From NCBI GenBank assembly GCA_937927625.1, contig CALBSD010000031.1, positions 1 through 8,960 of the forward strand: a stretch of DNA of 8,960 nt, written 5' to 3'. Numbering within the stretch: the stretch's first letter is position 1; each line of letters begins with the position of its first letter. Under the pieces are notes generated by a model. The model had not been told where the DNA came from. It did no database searches and saw only the letters and a list, made by a program, of their open reading frames with translations. This stretch comes from an uncultured Actinomycetes bacterium. Its GTDB lineage: Bacteria > Actinomycetota > Acidimicrobiia > Acidimicrobiales > Ilumatobacteraceae. The translations under genes were made by a program, and so were the position numbers. Of the stretch, positions 1-6,019 are shown piece by piece.

Positions 1-1097
1 TCTGGTTCTTCGGTGCCGTTCAAGACGAAGGTGTTCGTCATGCGCACCATTGGCAGGTGCTGATAGCTCTGACGACGTCCATTGCCGCTTGGCGCACGAC
101 CATCGTTACGCGAGCGAATGTGATCCCACATGTAATCGGTGAGCACGCCATTCTCAATCAGAACATTGCGCTGGCTCTTGTGGCCTTCGTCGTCGATTCC
201 GATGGCGCCCCACTCGCGACTCATTGTTCCGTCGTCCACCAAAGTGACGAGCGGTGACGCCACTTGTTCACCGACACGGTTTGCGTAGACCGATGCACCG
301 CGAGCAACAAGGTCAGCTTCTAAACCGTGACCGCATGCTTCGTGGAACAACACTCCGCCACTGCCGCATTTGATGACAACTGGCATCGCGCCACTTGGCG
401 CAGGCCGAGCACGCAACTTGGTGACGGCTTGACGTGCCGCACGCTGAGCAAGTTCTTCAATGCTTTCTTCGTCGAACAATTCAAAGCCAATGGTGTACCC
501 AACAGAGTCGTATCCGGTCTGCATGCCGGTGTCACCGTCAGCCACTGTGCTGACTCGGAAGATAGTGCGTACTTGTTCGTCTGTCGCCAAAACGCCATCG
601 CTGTTTGCCACAAGAATGCGGCGTGTTGCGTCGCTGTATCCAGCAGATACCTGCACGATGCTTTGGTCGATGCCGCGCGCAACATCATTTGCAATCATCA
701 ACAGCTCAACCTTGCGAGCCTTCGGTACTGATGTTGGCAAGATGCGAACGTTATTCACCTGCTGACGAGCAACATTGCCCAACGACACCGTGTGTACTTG
801 ACCATCGCCTGTCGACGCCGCAGCGGCGGCCGCTTCCGCAGCGGCGAGCAAACCCTTTTCACTGAGGTCGGCTGTGTATGCGAAACCCGTGGTGTCGCCA
901 TTAATGACACGAATACCTGCACCGCTGTCACGACTGCTGTTAACGGCTTCCACCTTGCCGTCATCGAGGCTGGCGCCCATGTTGCGCTTGTCCTCAATAA
1001 ATACTTCGGAAAAGCCAGCTCCGGTGGAGCGACCTTTCGCCAACACCCGCGACAAAACTGCGGAATCAAACTCTTGGGACAGATCAACAAGGCTCAC
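1..1097 (-). CDS. tldD: TldD/PmbA-family metalloprotease, C-terminus cut by window edge
   Basis: TldD-like subunit of the TldD/TldE(PmbA) metalloprotease, a cytosolic peptidase known in other bacteria for processing modified peptides and degrading unfolded peptides. About 365 codons are visible. Family members are about 470-480 residues, so roughly 110 C-terminal residues lie beyond position 1. The zinc-binding H-E-x-x-x-H motif is clear as HEACGHGLEADL (H252, E253, H257). It is followed by the typical VDDGT and GIDDEG segments, then PMVRMTN near the window edge, as in TldD rather than the motif-lacking PmbA. The start is GTG at 1097: it is the only start codon between the upstream in-frame stop and the first conserved residues. 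No Shine-Dalgarno sequence is visible; a TAGGCT box ends 7 nt upstream. A pmbA partner may lie beyond position 1, which cannot be checked here. Family assignment is firm; the physiological substrate is unknown. Confidence 0.93.
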   Translation of the reverse strand, partial: MSLVDLSQEFDSAVLSRVLAKGRSTGAGFSEVFIEDKRNMGASLDDGKVEAVNSSRDSGAGIRVINGDTTGFAYTADLSEKGLLAAAEAAAAAASTGDGQVHTVSLGNVARQQVNNVRILPTSVPKARKVELLMIANDVARGIDQSIVQVSAGYSDATRRILVANSDGVLATDEQVRTIFRVSTVADGDTGMQTGYDSVGYTIGFELFDEESIEELAQRAARQAVTKLRARPAPSGAMPVVIKCGSGGVLFHEACGHGLEADLVARGASVYANRVGEQVASPLVTLVDDGTMSREWGAIGIDDEGHKSQRNVLIENGVLTDYMWDHIRSRNDGRAPSGNGRRQSYQHLPMVRMTNTFVLNGTEEP

Positions 1098-1154
1098 GGC
1101 TGACAGCCTACTGATGGGCTCTGCGTCTGTCGGCGGGTCCTAGTGTGGAGGCAG
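1098..1154. promoter_or_regulatory. divergent promoter region between tldD and the PAP2 gene
   Basis: 57 bp separate the two divergent starts. On the minus strand TAGGCT (1110 to 1105) fits a TANNNT -10 box with 7 nt to the tldD GTG. On the plus strand TAGTGT (1141-1146) lies 8 nt before the PAP2 ATG at 1155. Both spacings predict transcripts that begin at or within a few nt of the start codon. No convincing -35 box is seen. A GGAGG at 1147-1151 lies only 3 nt from the ATG, unusually close for a working ribosome site. The promoter calls are inference from spacing. Confidence 0.4.
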
Positions 1155-2060
1155 ATGAATGAGGCCACCCCCACCCAAACACCCGAAGAGGTGCGCGAAC
1201 ACCACACTCGGTGGTGGAAAGAGGCCCTCATCATGGGCACCTTTTATTTCCTCTATTCAATGACCCGCAACAAATTCGGGTCGGTGCATGTGCATGGCGC
1301 AGACATTCCGTTGCGTGCCTTTCACAATGCGATGAAAGTCATTCGCGTGGAACGTGCGTTGGGTCTTTTCCACGAAGAGTCCATCCAGCAGTGGTTCCTC
1401 CCCTACAAAGGGCTCATCCAGGCACTCAACACGTATTACGGCACGGCGCACTTCGCTGTCACTGTTGGTGTGTTCTTTATTCTCTTCCGCCGCCGCAAAG
1501 ACGTGTTCCCCATCTTCCGCAACGCTCTTGCGTGCATGACGGGGCTGGCGATCCTTGGTTTCTCGTTCTTCCCACTGATGCCACCACGTTTGCTCGACGC
1601 CCCATGCCCATCGGTCTCGCAGCCTCATCAATACGGCGGCGCGTGCATCCCCACGGAATTGCGCAACTACAACGGTGCGACATCTTTCGGATTCACCGAC
1701 ACGCTTGATGAATACGGCGGCCCCTGGGACTTCAACTCTGGCGGAATCGCGCAAGCATCAAATCAGTACGCCGCAATGCCATCGCTTCACATCGGTTGGG
1801 CGTCATGGTGTGCATTTGGCATTTGGCCACTTGCACGCAAGAAGTGGATCCGTGCAGCAGTGTTGCTGTATCCCGCCCTCACGTTGTTCACCATCGTTGT
1901 GACCGCGAACCATTACTGGTTCGACGGCATCGGCGGTCTTGTTGTTCTCAGCATCGGATTCATCGTTGGCAACGCAGTGCACAACTGGAACCAACGGCGC
2001 CTCGATGCAAAGTTTGAAGCTTCAAAATCGCATCACCCTTCACAGAGCGCAACTATTTAG
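1155..2060 (+). CDS. PAP2-superfamily membrane protein, AUR1/inositol-phosphotransferase-like
   Basis: Integral membrane protein of the PAP2 (phosphatidic acid phosphatase type 2) superfamily, 301 residues from ATG 1155. Motifs: PLMPPR (140-145), M-P-S-L-H (208-212) and T-A-N-H-Y-W-F-D (250-257). The last two carry the usual catalytic histidines (H212, H253) and aspartate (D257). The PPR and NHYWxD forms are typical of the AUR1/IPC-synthase-like branch rather than of classical PAP2 phosphatases with K-x6-RP. Several hydrophobic stretches (about 25-37, 100-112, 125-140, 215-225, 235-250, 262-275) suggest about six membrane passes. It probably transfers or removes a phospho-headgroup on a lipid; the substrate is unknown, and the 'IPC synthase' label should not be taken literally. 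An in-frame GTG at 1143 would add four residues, but it overlaps the likely -10 box, so ATG 1155 is preferred. It overlaps the convergent SDR gene by 4 nt. Confidence 0.85.
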   Translation: MNEATPTQTPEEVREHHTRWWKEALIMGTFYFLYSMTRNKFGSVHVHGADIPLRAFHNAMKVIRVERALGLFHEESIQQWFLPYKGLIQALNTYYGTAHFAVTVGVFFILFRRRKDVFPIFRNALACMTGLAILGFSFFPLMPPRLLDAPCPSVSQPHQYGGACIPTELRNYNGATSFGFTDTLDEYGGPWDFNSGGIAQASNQYAAMPSLHIGWASWCAFGIWPLARKKWIRAAVLLYPALTLFTIVVTANHYWFDGIGGLVVLSIGFIVGNAVHNWNQRRLDAKFEASKSHHPSQSATI

Positions 2061-2824
2061 AAGCTGTGATAGCCGCCGTCAATCGTGATGACATCGCCAG
2101 TGTGATACTTGCTTGCATCACTTGCTAAGTACGCAGCAATACCACTGAAGTCATCGGGGTCTCCCCACCTGCGCATCGGCACGCGCGGCAACACTTTCTC
2201 TGCAAACTTGTCCCAGCCCAATGCAGGTGCAGTCATCTCGCTCATGATCCAGCCGGGCAAAACTGCGTTGCTGCGAATGCCGTGGCGAGCATGCTCCACT
2301 GCAATCGCACGCATCATGGAAATGAGACCAGCTTTTGACGCGCCGTAATGCTGACCGCGCTGTTGACCGAAGTACGCAGAACCCGATGTGGTGAACACCA
2401 AAGAACCGCCGTTGCCCGCAGTCACCATGTGTCGCGTTGCAACTTGTGCTGTGTAAAACGCACCATCAAGGTTCACGCGCATCACGCGATGCCATTCGTC
2501 GTCGGTCATCGAAACGAAACTTTCAGCGGCACCACCAACACCAGCGTTCACAAAGCAAGAGTCCACGTGCTCGAACACTTCGAGAGTTGCAGCGAACGAT
2601 GCGCTGACCTGCTCTTGGTCACCGACGTCACAGATGAAGTCCGCAACGCGCACACCCATATCTTCCAATTCGGCTCGAGCGGTGGCGTTCTTGCCCGCAT
2701 TAGTGCCCCAAATGGCAATGTTGGCTCCGCGGCTGGCGAGTCCTCGCGCCATCCCCAGGCCAATGCCCCCATTGCCTCCGGTGACGAGAGCCACCTTGCC
2801 AGTTAGGTCGAATATGTCCTTCAT
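2057..2824 (-). CDS. short-chain dehydrogenase/reductase (SDR), classical type
   Basis: NAD(P)-dependent SDR-family oxidoreductase of 255 residues, the standard length for a classical SDR. The Rossmann cofactor motif TGGNGGIG is at 15-22, the structural NAG at 93-95, and the catalytic tetrad N118, S147, Y160 and K164 (YGASK) is complete, so the enzyme should be active. The C-terminus has the usual G-x2-I-x-I-D-G-G ending (GDVITIDGGYHSF). The residue after the second strand is not acidic (I-W-G-T around 38-41), so a preference for NADP over NAD is possible but not decidable here. The substrate cannot be named from sequence. The ATG at 2824 sits 28 bp from the divergent dxs start and has no Shine-Dalgarno sequence. 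The stop codon interlocks with that of the PAP2 gene. Confidence 0.92.
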   Translation of the reverse strand: MKDIFDLTGKVALVTGGNGGIGLGMARGLASRGANIAIWGTNAGKNATARAELEDMGVRVADFICDVGDQEQVSASFAATLEVFEHVDSCFVNAGVGGAAESFVSMTDDEWHRVMRVNLDGAFYTAQVATRHMVTAGNGGSLVFTTSGSAYFGQQRGQHYGASKAGLISMMRAIAVEHARHGIRSNAVLPGWIMSEMTAPALGWDKFAEKVLPRVPMRRWGDPDDFSGIAAYLASDASKYHTGDVITIDGGYHSF

Positions 2825-2852
2825 ATAGGTCAGACCGTAGCCTTATATCCCT
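2825..2852. promoter_or_regulatory. compact divergent promoter for the SDR gene and dxs with overlapping -10 boxes
   Basis: Only 28 bp separate the two ATG codons. TAGCCT on plus (2838-2843) and TACGGT on minus (2839 to 2834) both fit TANNNT. They share the self-complementary TA at 2838-2839, and each lies exactly 9 nt from its own ATG. This geometry predicts very short or absent 5' leaders in both directions, and polymerase could occupy only one direction at a time. No clear -35 is seen on either strand. The boxes are visible; promoter function is inferred. Confidence 0.5.
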
Positions 2853-4799
2853 ATGGCGCTTCTCCCCAGCATTCACGAGCCTGCTGATCTGCGCCCATTG
2901 TCTACCCCTCAATTGAATGAACTGGCCGGAGAAATCCGCGAGTTCATCGTGAATGCCGTCGCCGAGACCGGCGGACACCTTGGCTCCAACCTTGGCGCTG
3001 TGGAGTTGTCCATCGCATTGCACCGAGTGTTCGAATCCCCCACCGATGCCGTGTTGTGGGACACCGGCCATCAGGCATATGTGCACAAGATTCTCACGGG
3101 TCGTCAATCTGGATTTGCAAAGTTGCGCCAACAAGATGGCATCTCTGGTTACCCCAGCCGCGAAGAGAGTCGTCACGACTTCATTGAAAACAGTCATGCG
3201 TCCACTGTTCTCAGCTATGCACATGGTCTCGCTGTTGCGCGTGAAGCTGGCGTGAACAAGCAGCGTCACATTGTTGCGGTCATCGGCGACGGTTCGATGA
3301 CCGGCGGCATGGCGTACGAAGCGTTGAACAACCTTGGTCATTCCAAGAGTCGCGTCATCATCATCCTGAATGACAATGGCCGCAGCTATGCGCCGACGAT
3401 TTCTAACTTGTCGCAAGGCGGTGAGAACGCTCCTCTCGATGCAACGGGAGAACTTCCAAAGTTCCCTGAACGCATGACAGGCAAGTTGTCTCGCGCACTC
3501 ACTGGTATTCGTTTGAATCCTGTGTATGTGCGTCGTCAGCGCAAGTTCGAAGCGTTCATGCGCGATCTTCCTGTGTTGGGCAAGCAAGCAGAACAAGGCG
3601 TGGAAGCGTTCAAAGCTGCAGTTCGCGAGTTCTTGCAGCCACCATCATTTTTTGAAGCGCTCGGCGTGCAATACGTGGGCCCCGTTGATGGCCACGACAT
3701 TGAAGAACTTGAAGGCGCACTCACCGCTGCGATTGAGCGTGAAGATGAAGGCCCCATCGTGTTGCATGTGCTCACACAAAAAGGCCGTGGCTATTCATTC
3801 GCTGAAGATGACGATGAGAAGCACTTGCATGACACGTCATCGTTCAACCCCGTTGATGGCCCTAAGCAAGCAGTACTTACTGGTTACACCAATGCATTCA
3901 GTGAGGCATTGATCGCTGAAGCAACGGCAGACCCACGCATTGTTGCGATCACGGCAGCAATGCCCGGCCCCACTGGTCTTCTTGATTTCCAAGACAAGTT
4001 CCCCGACCGCTTCTTCGACGTGGGCATTGCAGAACAACACGCAGTAACTGCAGCAGCAGGAATGGCAATGGGCGGATTACGTCCGGTTGTTGCGCTGTAT
4101 TCCACATTCCTTTCTCGCGCATGGGATCAAGTGGTGTACGACGTTGCGTTGCATCGCTTGCCTGTCATCTTCTGTTTGGATCGCGCTGGCATCACAGGCG
4201 ATGACGGTCCAAGTCACCACGGCATCTACGACATGGCGCTTTTGTCGAAGGTTCCTGGCATGCGCGTGCTTGCACCAAGTTCTGTGCAGGACTTGCAACA
4301 GATGCTGCATGATGCGATGACTCTTGCGAACGACGGTCCAGTTGTTATTCGTTATCCAAAGGGCGTTGCGCGTTCCGTTTCGCCATCACTTGTGGGCAGT
4401 GGACTCAACGCGCTGAAGTTGGCAACCGGCAACGGCAAGATTGCGATTCTCGCAATTGGCAAGATGGTGACAGCTGCAGAAAAAGCTCTTGACGGTTTGG
4501 CAGACCTTGGCATCAAAGCAACGGTGTATGACGTGCGTTCCTGCGCACCGCTCGACCCCGAGATGATTGCTGATGCTGCTGCACATTCATTCGTACTCAC
4601 TGTTGAAGATGGCTTACATGACGGCGGCATTGGTCAGCTGATTGCCGATGCTGTACACACAATCAACCCCGACGTGTTCGTGGAGAGCCTGGGCGTGCCC
4701 ACCAAGTTCATCCCACACAACAAGCCCGACGCCATCCTCGCCCAGTTTGGGTTGGATGCCGCTGGAATCACCTCTGCTGCACAACGCCTTCTGGCGTAG
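2853..4799 (+). CDS. dxs: 1-deoxy-D-xylulose-5-phosphate synthase
   Basis: Cytosolic thiamine-diphosphate enzyme that condenses pyruvate with glyceraldehyde 3-phosphate to DXP, the first step of the MEP isoprenoid pathway and a precursor supply for thiamine and pyridoxal. 648 residues, slightly longer than the E. coli enzyme (about 620). Visible landmarks: H42 and H73 (WDTGHQAYVHKILTGR) matching the ThDP-site histidines; the GDGSMTGG...NN metal/ThDP motif at 145-160; LNDNGRSYAPT, an actinobacterial-style variant, just after; GIAEQHA with the ThDP-activating glutamate E394; and DRAG at 443-446 for substrate phosphate binding. The order is an N-terminal transketolase domain, a central pyrimidine-binding domain, then a C-terminal transketolase domain from about 520. 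All key residues are present. ATG 2853 is preferred because conserved DXS residues follow soon after. There is no Shine-Dalgarno sequence. The next gene follows within a few nt, suggesting cotranscription. Confidence 0.97.
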   Translation: MALLPSIHEPADLRPLSTPQLNELAGEIREFIVNAVAETGGHLGSNLGAVELSIALHRVFESPTDAVLWDTGHQAYVHKILTGRQSGFAKLRQQDGISGYPSREESRHDFIENSHASTVLSYAHGLAVAREAGVNKQRHIVAVIGDGSMTGGMAYEALNNLGHSKSRVIIILNDNGRSYAPTISNLSQGGENAPLDATGELPKFPERMTGKLSRALTGIRLNPVYVRRQRKFEAFMRDLPVLGKQAEQGVEAFKAAVREFLQPPSFFEALGVQYVGPVDGHDIEELEGALTAAIEREDEGPIVLHVLTQKGRGYSFAEDDDEKHLHDTSSFNPVDGPKQAVLTGYTNAFSEALIAEATADPRIVAITAAMPGPTGLLDFQDKFPDRFFDVGIAEQHAVTAAAGMAMGGLRPVVALYSTFLSRAWDQVVYDVALHRLPVIFCLDRAGITGDDGPSHHGIYDMALLSKVPGMRVLAPSSVQDLQQMLHDAMTLANDGPVVIRYPKGVARSVSPSLVGSGLNALKLATGNGKIAILAIGKMVTAAEKALDGLADLGIKATVYDVRSCAPLDPEMIADAAAHSFVLTVEDGLHDGGIGQLIADAVHTINPDVFVESLGVPTKFIPHNKPDAILAQFGLDAAGITSAAQRLLA

Positions 4800-4808
4800 C
4801 GTGTGGCT

Positions 4809-5594
4809 ATGGCTGATCTCGCCGCTGAACTCGATTTCGCACTCTCACTTGCCGACGCTGCTGATGCAGTCACGCTTCCCCGCTTCACTGCACGCAACTT
4901 CACCGTTGACCTCAAGGCAAATCAGACTGAAGTAACGGAAGTTGATCGCGGTACTGAGACTGTGATCATGGACATCGTGCGTGCACAACGCCCGCAACAT
5001 GGTTGGTACGGCGAAGAGCACGGCAGTAGCGAAGATGCCGATACGTCGGAATACACCTGGGTGATTGACCCCATCGATGGCACTTCCAACTTTGTGCGTG
5101 GTGTTCCGGTGTGGGCAACGTTGATTGGTTTAGTGCATCGCGAGATGGGTCCGGTGCTCGGAGTTGTTTCGGCACCCGCAATGCAGACACGTTGGTGGGG
5201 CGTGCTAGGTGATGGCGCGTATTGCAATGGCCACCCGATCAACGTGAGTGATGTTGCGTCGTTGAGTGAAGCGCACCTTTCAATTACTGCAAATGATTTG
5301 TGGGACAAGATTGGCAAGACCCAAAACATTGACAACGTGACGCGTGCTGCAAAGCGCGTACGTGGGTTTGGTGATTTCTGGCAGCACATGTTGGTGGCGC
5401 AAGGTGCAGTGGATGTTGCAGTTGATGCAGTGGGGCTTGAGCCATACGACATCGCTGCGTTGGTTCCGATTGTGCAAGCAGCCGGCGGCCGTTTAACGAA
5501 CCGCAAGGGTGTTGTTGATTGGCGCGCGAATACCGCTGTCTCAAGCAATGGTGCGTTTCATGACGATGTCATTGCATTGCTGACCGCAAAATAA
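4809..5594 (+). CDS. hisN: inositol-monophosphatase-family phosphatase, probable histidinol-phosphatase
   Basis: Mg-dependent phosphatase of the IMPase/FIG fold, 261 residues. Numbering from GTG 4803 (two residues longer), the metal-site motifs are complete: GEEHG at 70-74, D-P-I-D-G-T at 89-94 (D89, D92), and E-P-Y-D-I-A-A with D215. The surrounding segments (NFVRGVPVWATLIGL, RGFGDFWQHMLVAQGAVD) resemble the actinobacterial HisN group, which hydrolyses histidinol phosphate to histidinol in histidine synthesis. That substrate is inferred from resemblance; inositol-1-phosphate or another sugar phosphate remains possible. It starts 3 nt (GTG 4803) or 9 nt (ATG 4809) after the dxs stop. ATG is preferred because M-A-D-L-A is a usual family start. 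No Shine-Dalgarno sequence separates it from dxs, so cotranscription or translational coupling is likely. A terminator hairpin follows 11 nt after the stop. Confidence 0.85.
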   Translation: MADLAAELDFALSLADAADAVTLPRFTARNFTVDLKANQTEVTEVDRGTETVIMDIVRAQRPQHGWYGEEHGSSEDADTSEYTWVIDPIDGTSNFVRGVPVWATLIGLVHREMGPVLGVVSAPAMQTRWWGVLGDGAYCNGHPINVSDVASLSEAHLSITANDLWDKIGKTQNIDNVTRAAKRVRGFGDFWQHMLVAQGAVDVAVDAVGLEPYDIAALVPIVQAAGGRLTNRKGVVDWRANTAVSSNGAFHDDVIALLTAK

Positions 5595-5605
5595 TTCACG
5601 CCACT

Positions 5606-5630
5606 TGCTGTTTGGATAAACAGCACTTTT
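5606..5630 (+). terminator. rho-independent terminator of the dxs-hisN operon
   Basis: An 8-bp stem (TGCTGTTT with AAACAGCA) and a GGAT loop are followed by C-TTTT. It lies 11 nt after the hisN stop. Confidence 0.75.
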
Positions 5631-5683
5631 CATTGGGGTTTTTGCCTATTAGATTGACCTTCCCAACTGACAAGACGGATGTA

Positions 5684-5722
5684 CAAGGGGGTTGACACTT
5701 TGTGTCAACCCCCTTGCCTTTT
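5684..5722 (+). terminator. strong hairpin with T-tract between hisN and the tRNA
   Basis: A 15-bp perfect stem (5684-5698 with 5702-5716) and a TTT loop are followed by CC-TTTT. It is a good terminator by form, but it lies 54 nt past the first terminator and only 31 nt before the tRNA. It may be a second, back-up stop for read-through. The TTGACA inside its left arm looks like a -35 box but has no matching -10 box 16-18 nt downstream. Confidence 0.65.
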
Positions 5723-5753
5723 CTGAACTTCTGTCGTCCTCATGCCTCACGAG

Positions 5754-5825
5754 GCCCCGATAGTTCAACGGCAGAATTCCAGAATTGTGAACCTGGAGAT
5801 GGGAGTTCAATCCTCCCTCGGGGCT
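5754..5825 (+). tRNA. tRNA-like gene, best read as tRNA-His (GTG), with an 18-nt anticodon arm
   Basis: Cloverleaf read by eye. The acceptor stem is GCCCCGA/TCGGGGC (7 bp). Position 8-9 is TA, the D-stem is GTTC/GAAT with loop AACGGCA containing GG, and the T-arm GGGAG-TTCAATC-CTCCC is perfect. A G at 5753 could act as G-1, a tRNA-His hallmark, facing T73. CCA is not encoded. The anticodon arm is abnormal: between position 26 and the variable loop there are 18 nt instead of 17. CCAG pairs with CTGG and leaves the loop AATTGTGAAC. In canonical context (TT-GTG-AA) the anticodon GTG is at 5787-5789, but base 31 is then A opposite C, with one extra A. It may be a working tRNA-His with a distorted arm, a tRNA with an expanded loop, or a decayed copy. 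No clear promoter is seen. Confidence 0.7.
5780..5795 (+). repeat. copy 1 of a 16-nt inverted repeat, inside the tRNA anticodon arm
   Basis: CAGAATTGTGAACCTG, covering the inner stem pairs and the whole loop of the anticodon arm. Its exact reverse complement lies at 5950-5965, 155 nt downstream. Confidence 0.9.
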
Positions 5826-5898
5826 CCTCAACAAAACGAAATGCGGTGCATGTGCACAGCTTGCTCATTGATCACAGAATGAGGACACGCAAAATAGT

Positions 5899-5928
5899 CA
5901 GAGGCGACACCCGTGGGTGTCGCCTCTG
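5899..5928. terminator. 13-bp hairpin downstream of the tRNA, possibly bidirectional
   Basis: The stem is CAGAGGCGACACC with GGTGTCGCCTCTG and the loop CGTG. Outside it, ACGCAA (5887-5892) can pair with TTGCGT (5929-5934) across a 6-nt bulge. The plus-strand tail (TTGCGTTC) is a poor T-tract. On the minus strand ACTATTTTGCG follows, giving TTTT a few nt after the stem. It probably ends the tRNA transcript and read-through from the minus-strand gene at 6020-6607. Confidence 0.6.
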
Positions 5929-5946
5929 TTGCGTTCTGTATATTTA

Positions 5947-5968
5947 CATCAGGTTCACAATTCTGATG
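5947..5968 (-). repeat. hairpin carrying a copy of the tRNA anticodon loop on the opposite strand (copy 2)
   Basis: Read on the minus strand this is CATCAG, loop AATTGTGAAC, CTGATG: a 6-bp stem with exactly the 10-nt loop of the tRNA anticodon arm. The 16-nt core (5950-5965) matches 5780-5795 exactly. The next stem pairs differ from the tRNA but remain paired (T-A for C-G, then A-T for T-A). It sits 2 nt beyond the hairpin at 5971-6002, on the minus-strand 3' side of the 6020-6607 gene. Function is unknown. Confidence 0.75.
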
Positions 5969-5970
5969 CT

Positions 5971-6002
5971 CAAAGCCCCAGTGCGAAAACGCTGGGGCTT
6001 TG
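5971..6002 (-). terminator. terminator hairpin after the hypothetical zinc-knuckle gene
   Basis: An 11-bp stem CAAAGCCCCAG/CTGGGGCTTTG surrounds a 10-nt loop containing GAAAA. It starts 17 nt past the minus-strand stop at 6020. There is no separate T-run on either strand beyond the TTT within the stem, as is common for actinobacterial terminators. Confidence 0.6.
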
Positions 6003-6019
6003 TCATTACGAAAAGTGGA

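Noticed and set aside
327..1103. several 100-134-codon open frames on both strands
   Set aside because: They all overlap the clear TldD reading frame in other phases.
2700..3596. 298-codon open frame on the minus strand
   Set aside because: It is antisense to the well-supported dxs and SDR genes, has no recognisable motif, and is open only because of codon bias in those genes.
4922..5548. 208-codon open frame on the minus strand
   Set aside because: It is antisense to hisN, which carries complete catalytic motifs.
5818..5830. attachment site from the tRNA 3' end, suggesting a genomic island covering the toxin-antitoxin pair
   Set aside because: No direct repeat of the tRNA 3' end was found downstream in the window and there is no integrase.
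5845..5858. short inverted repeat GTGCA-TG-TGCAC
   Set aside because: 5-bp arms with a 2-nt loop are too short to separate from chance.
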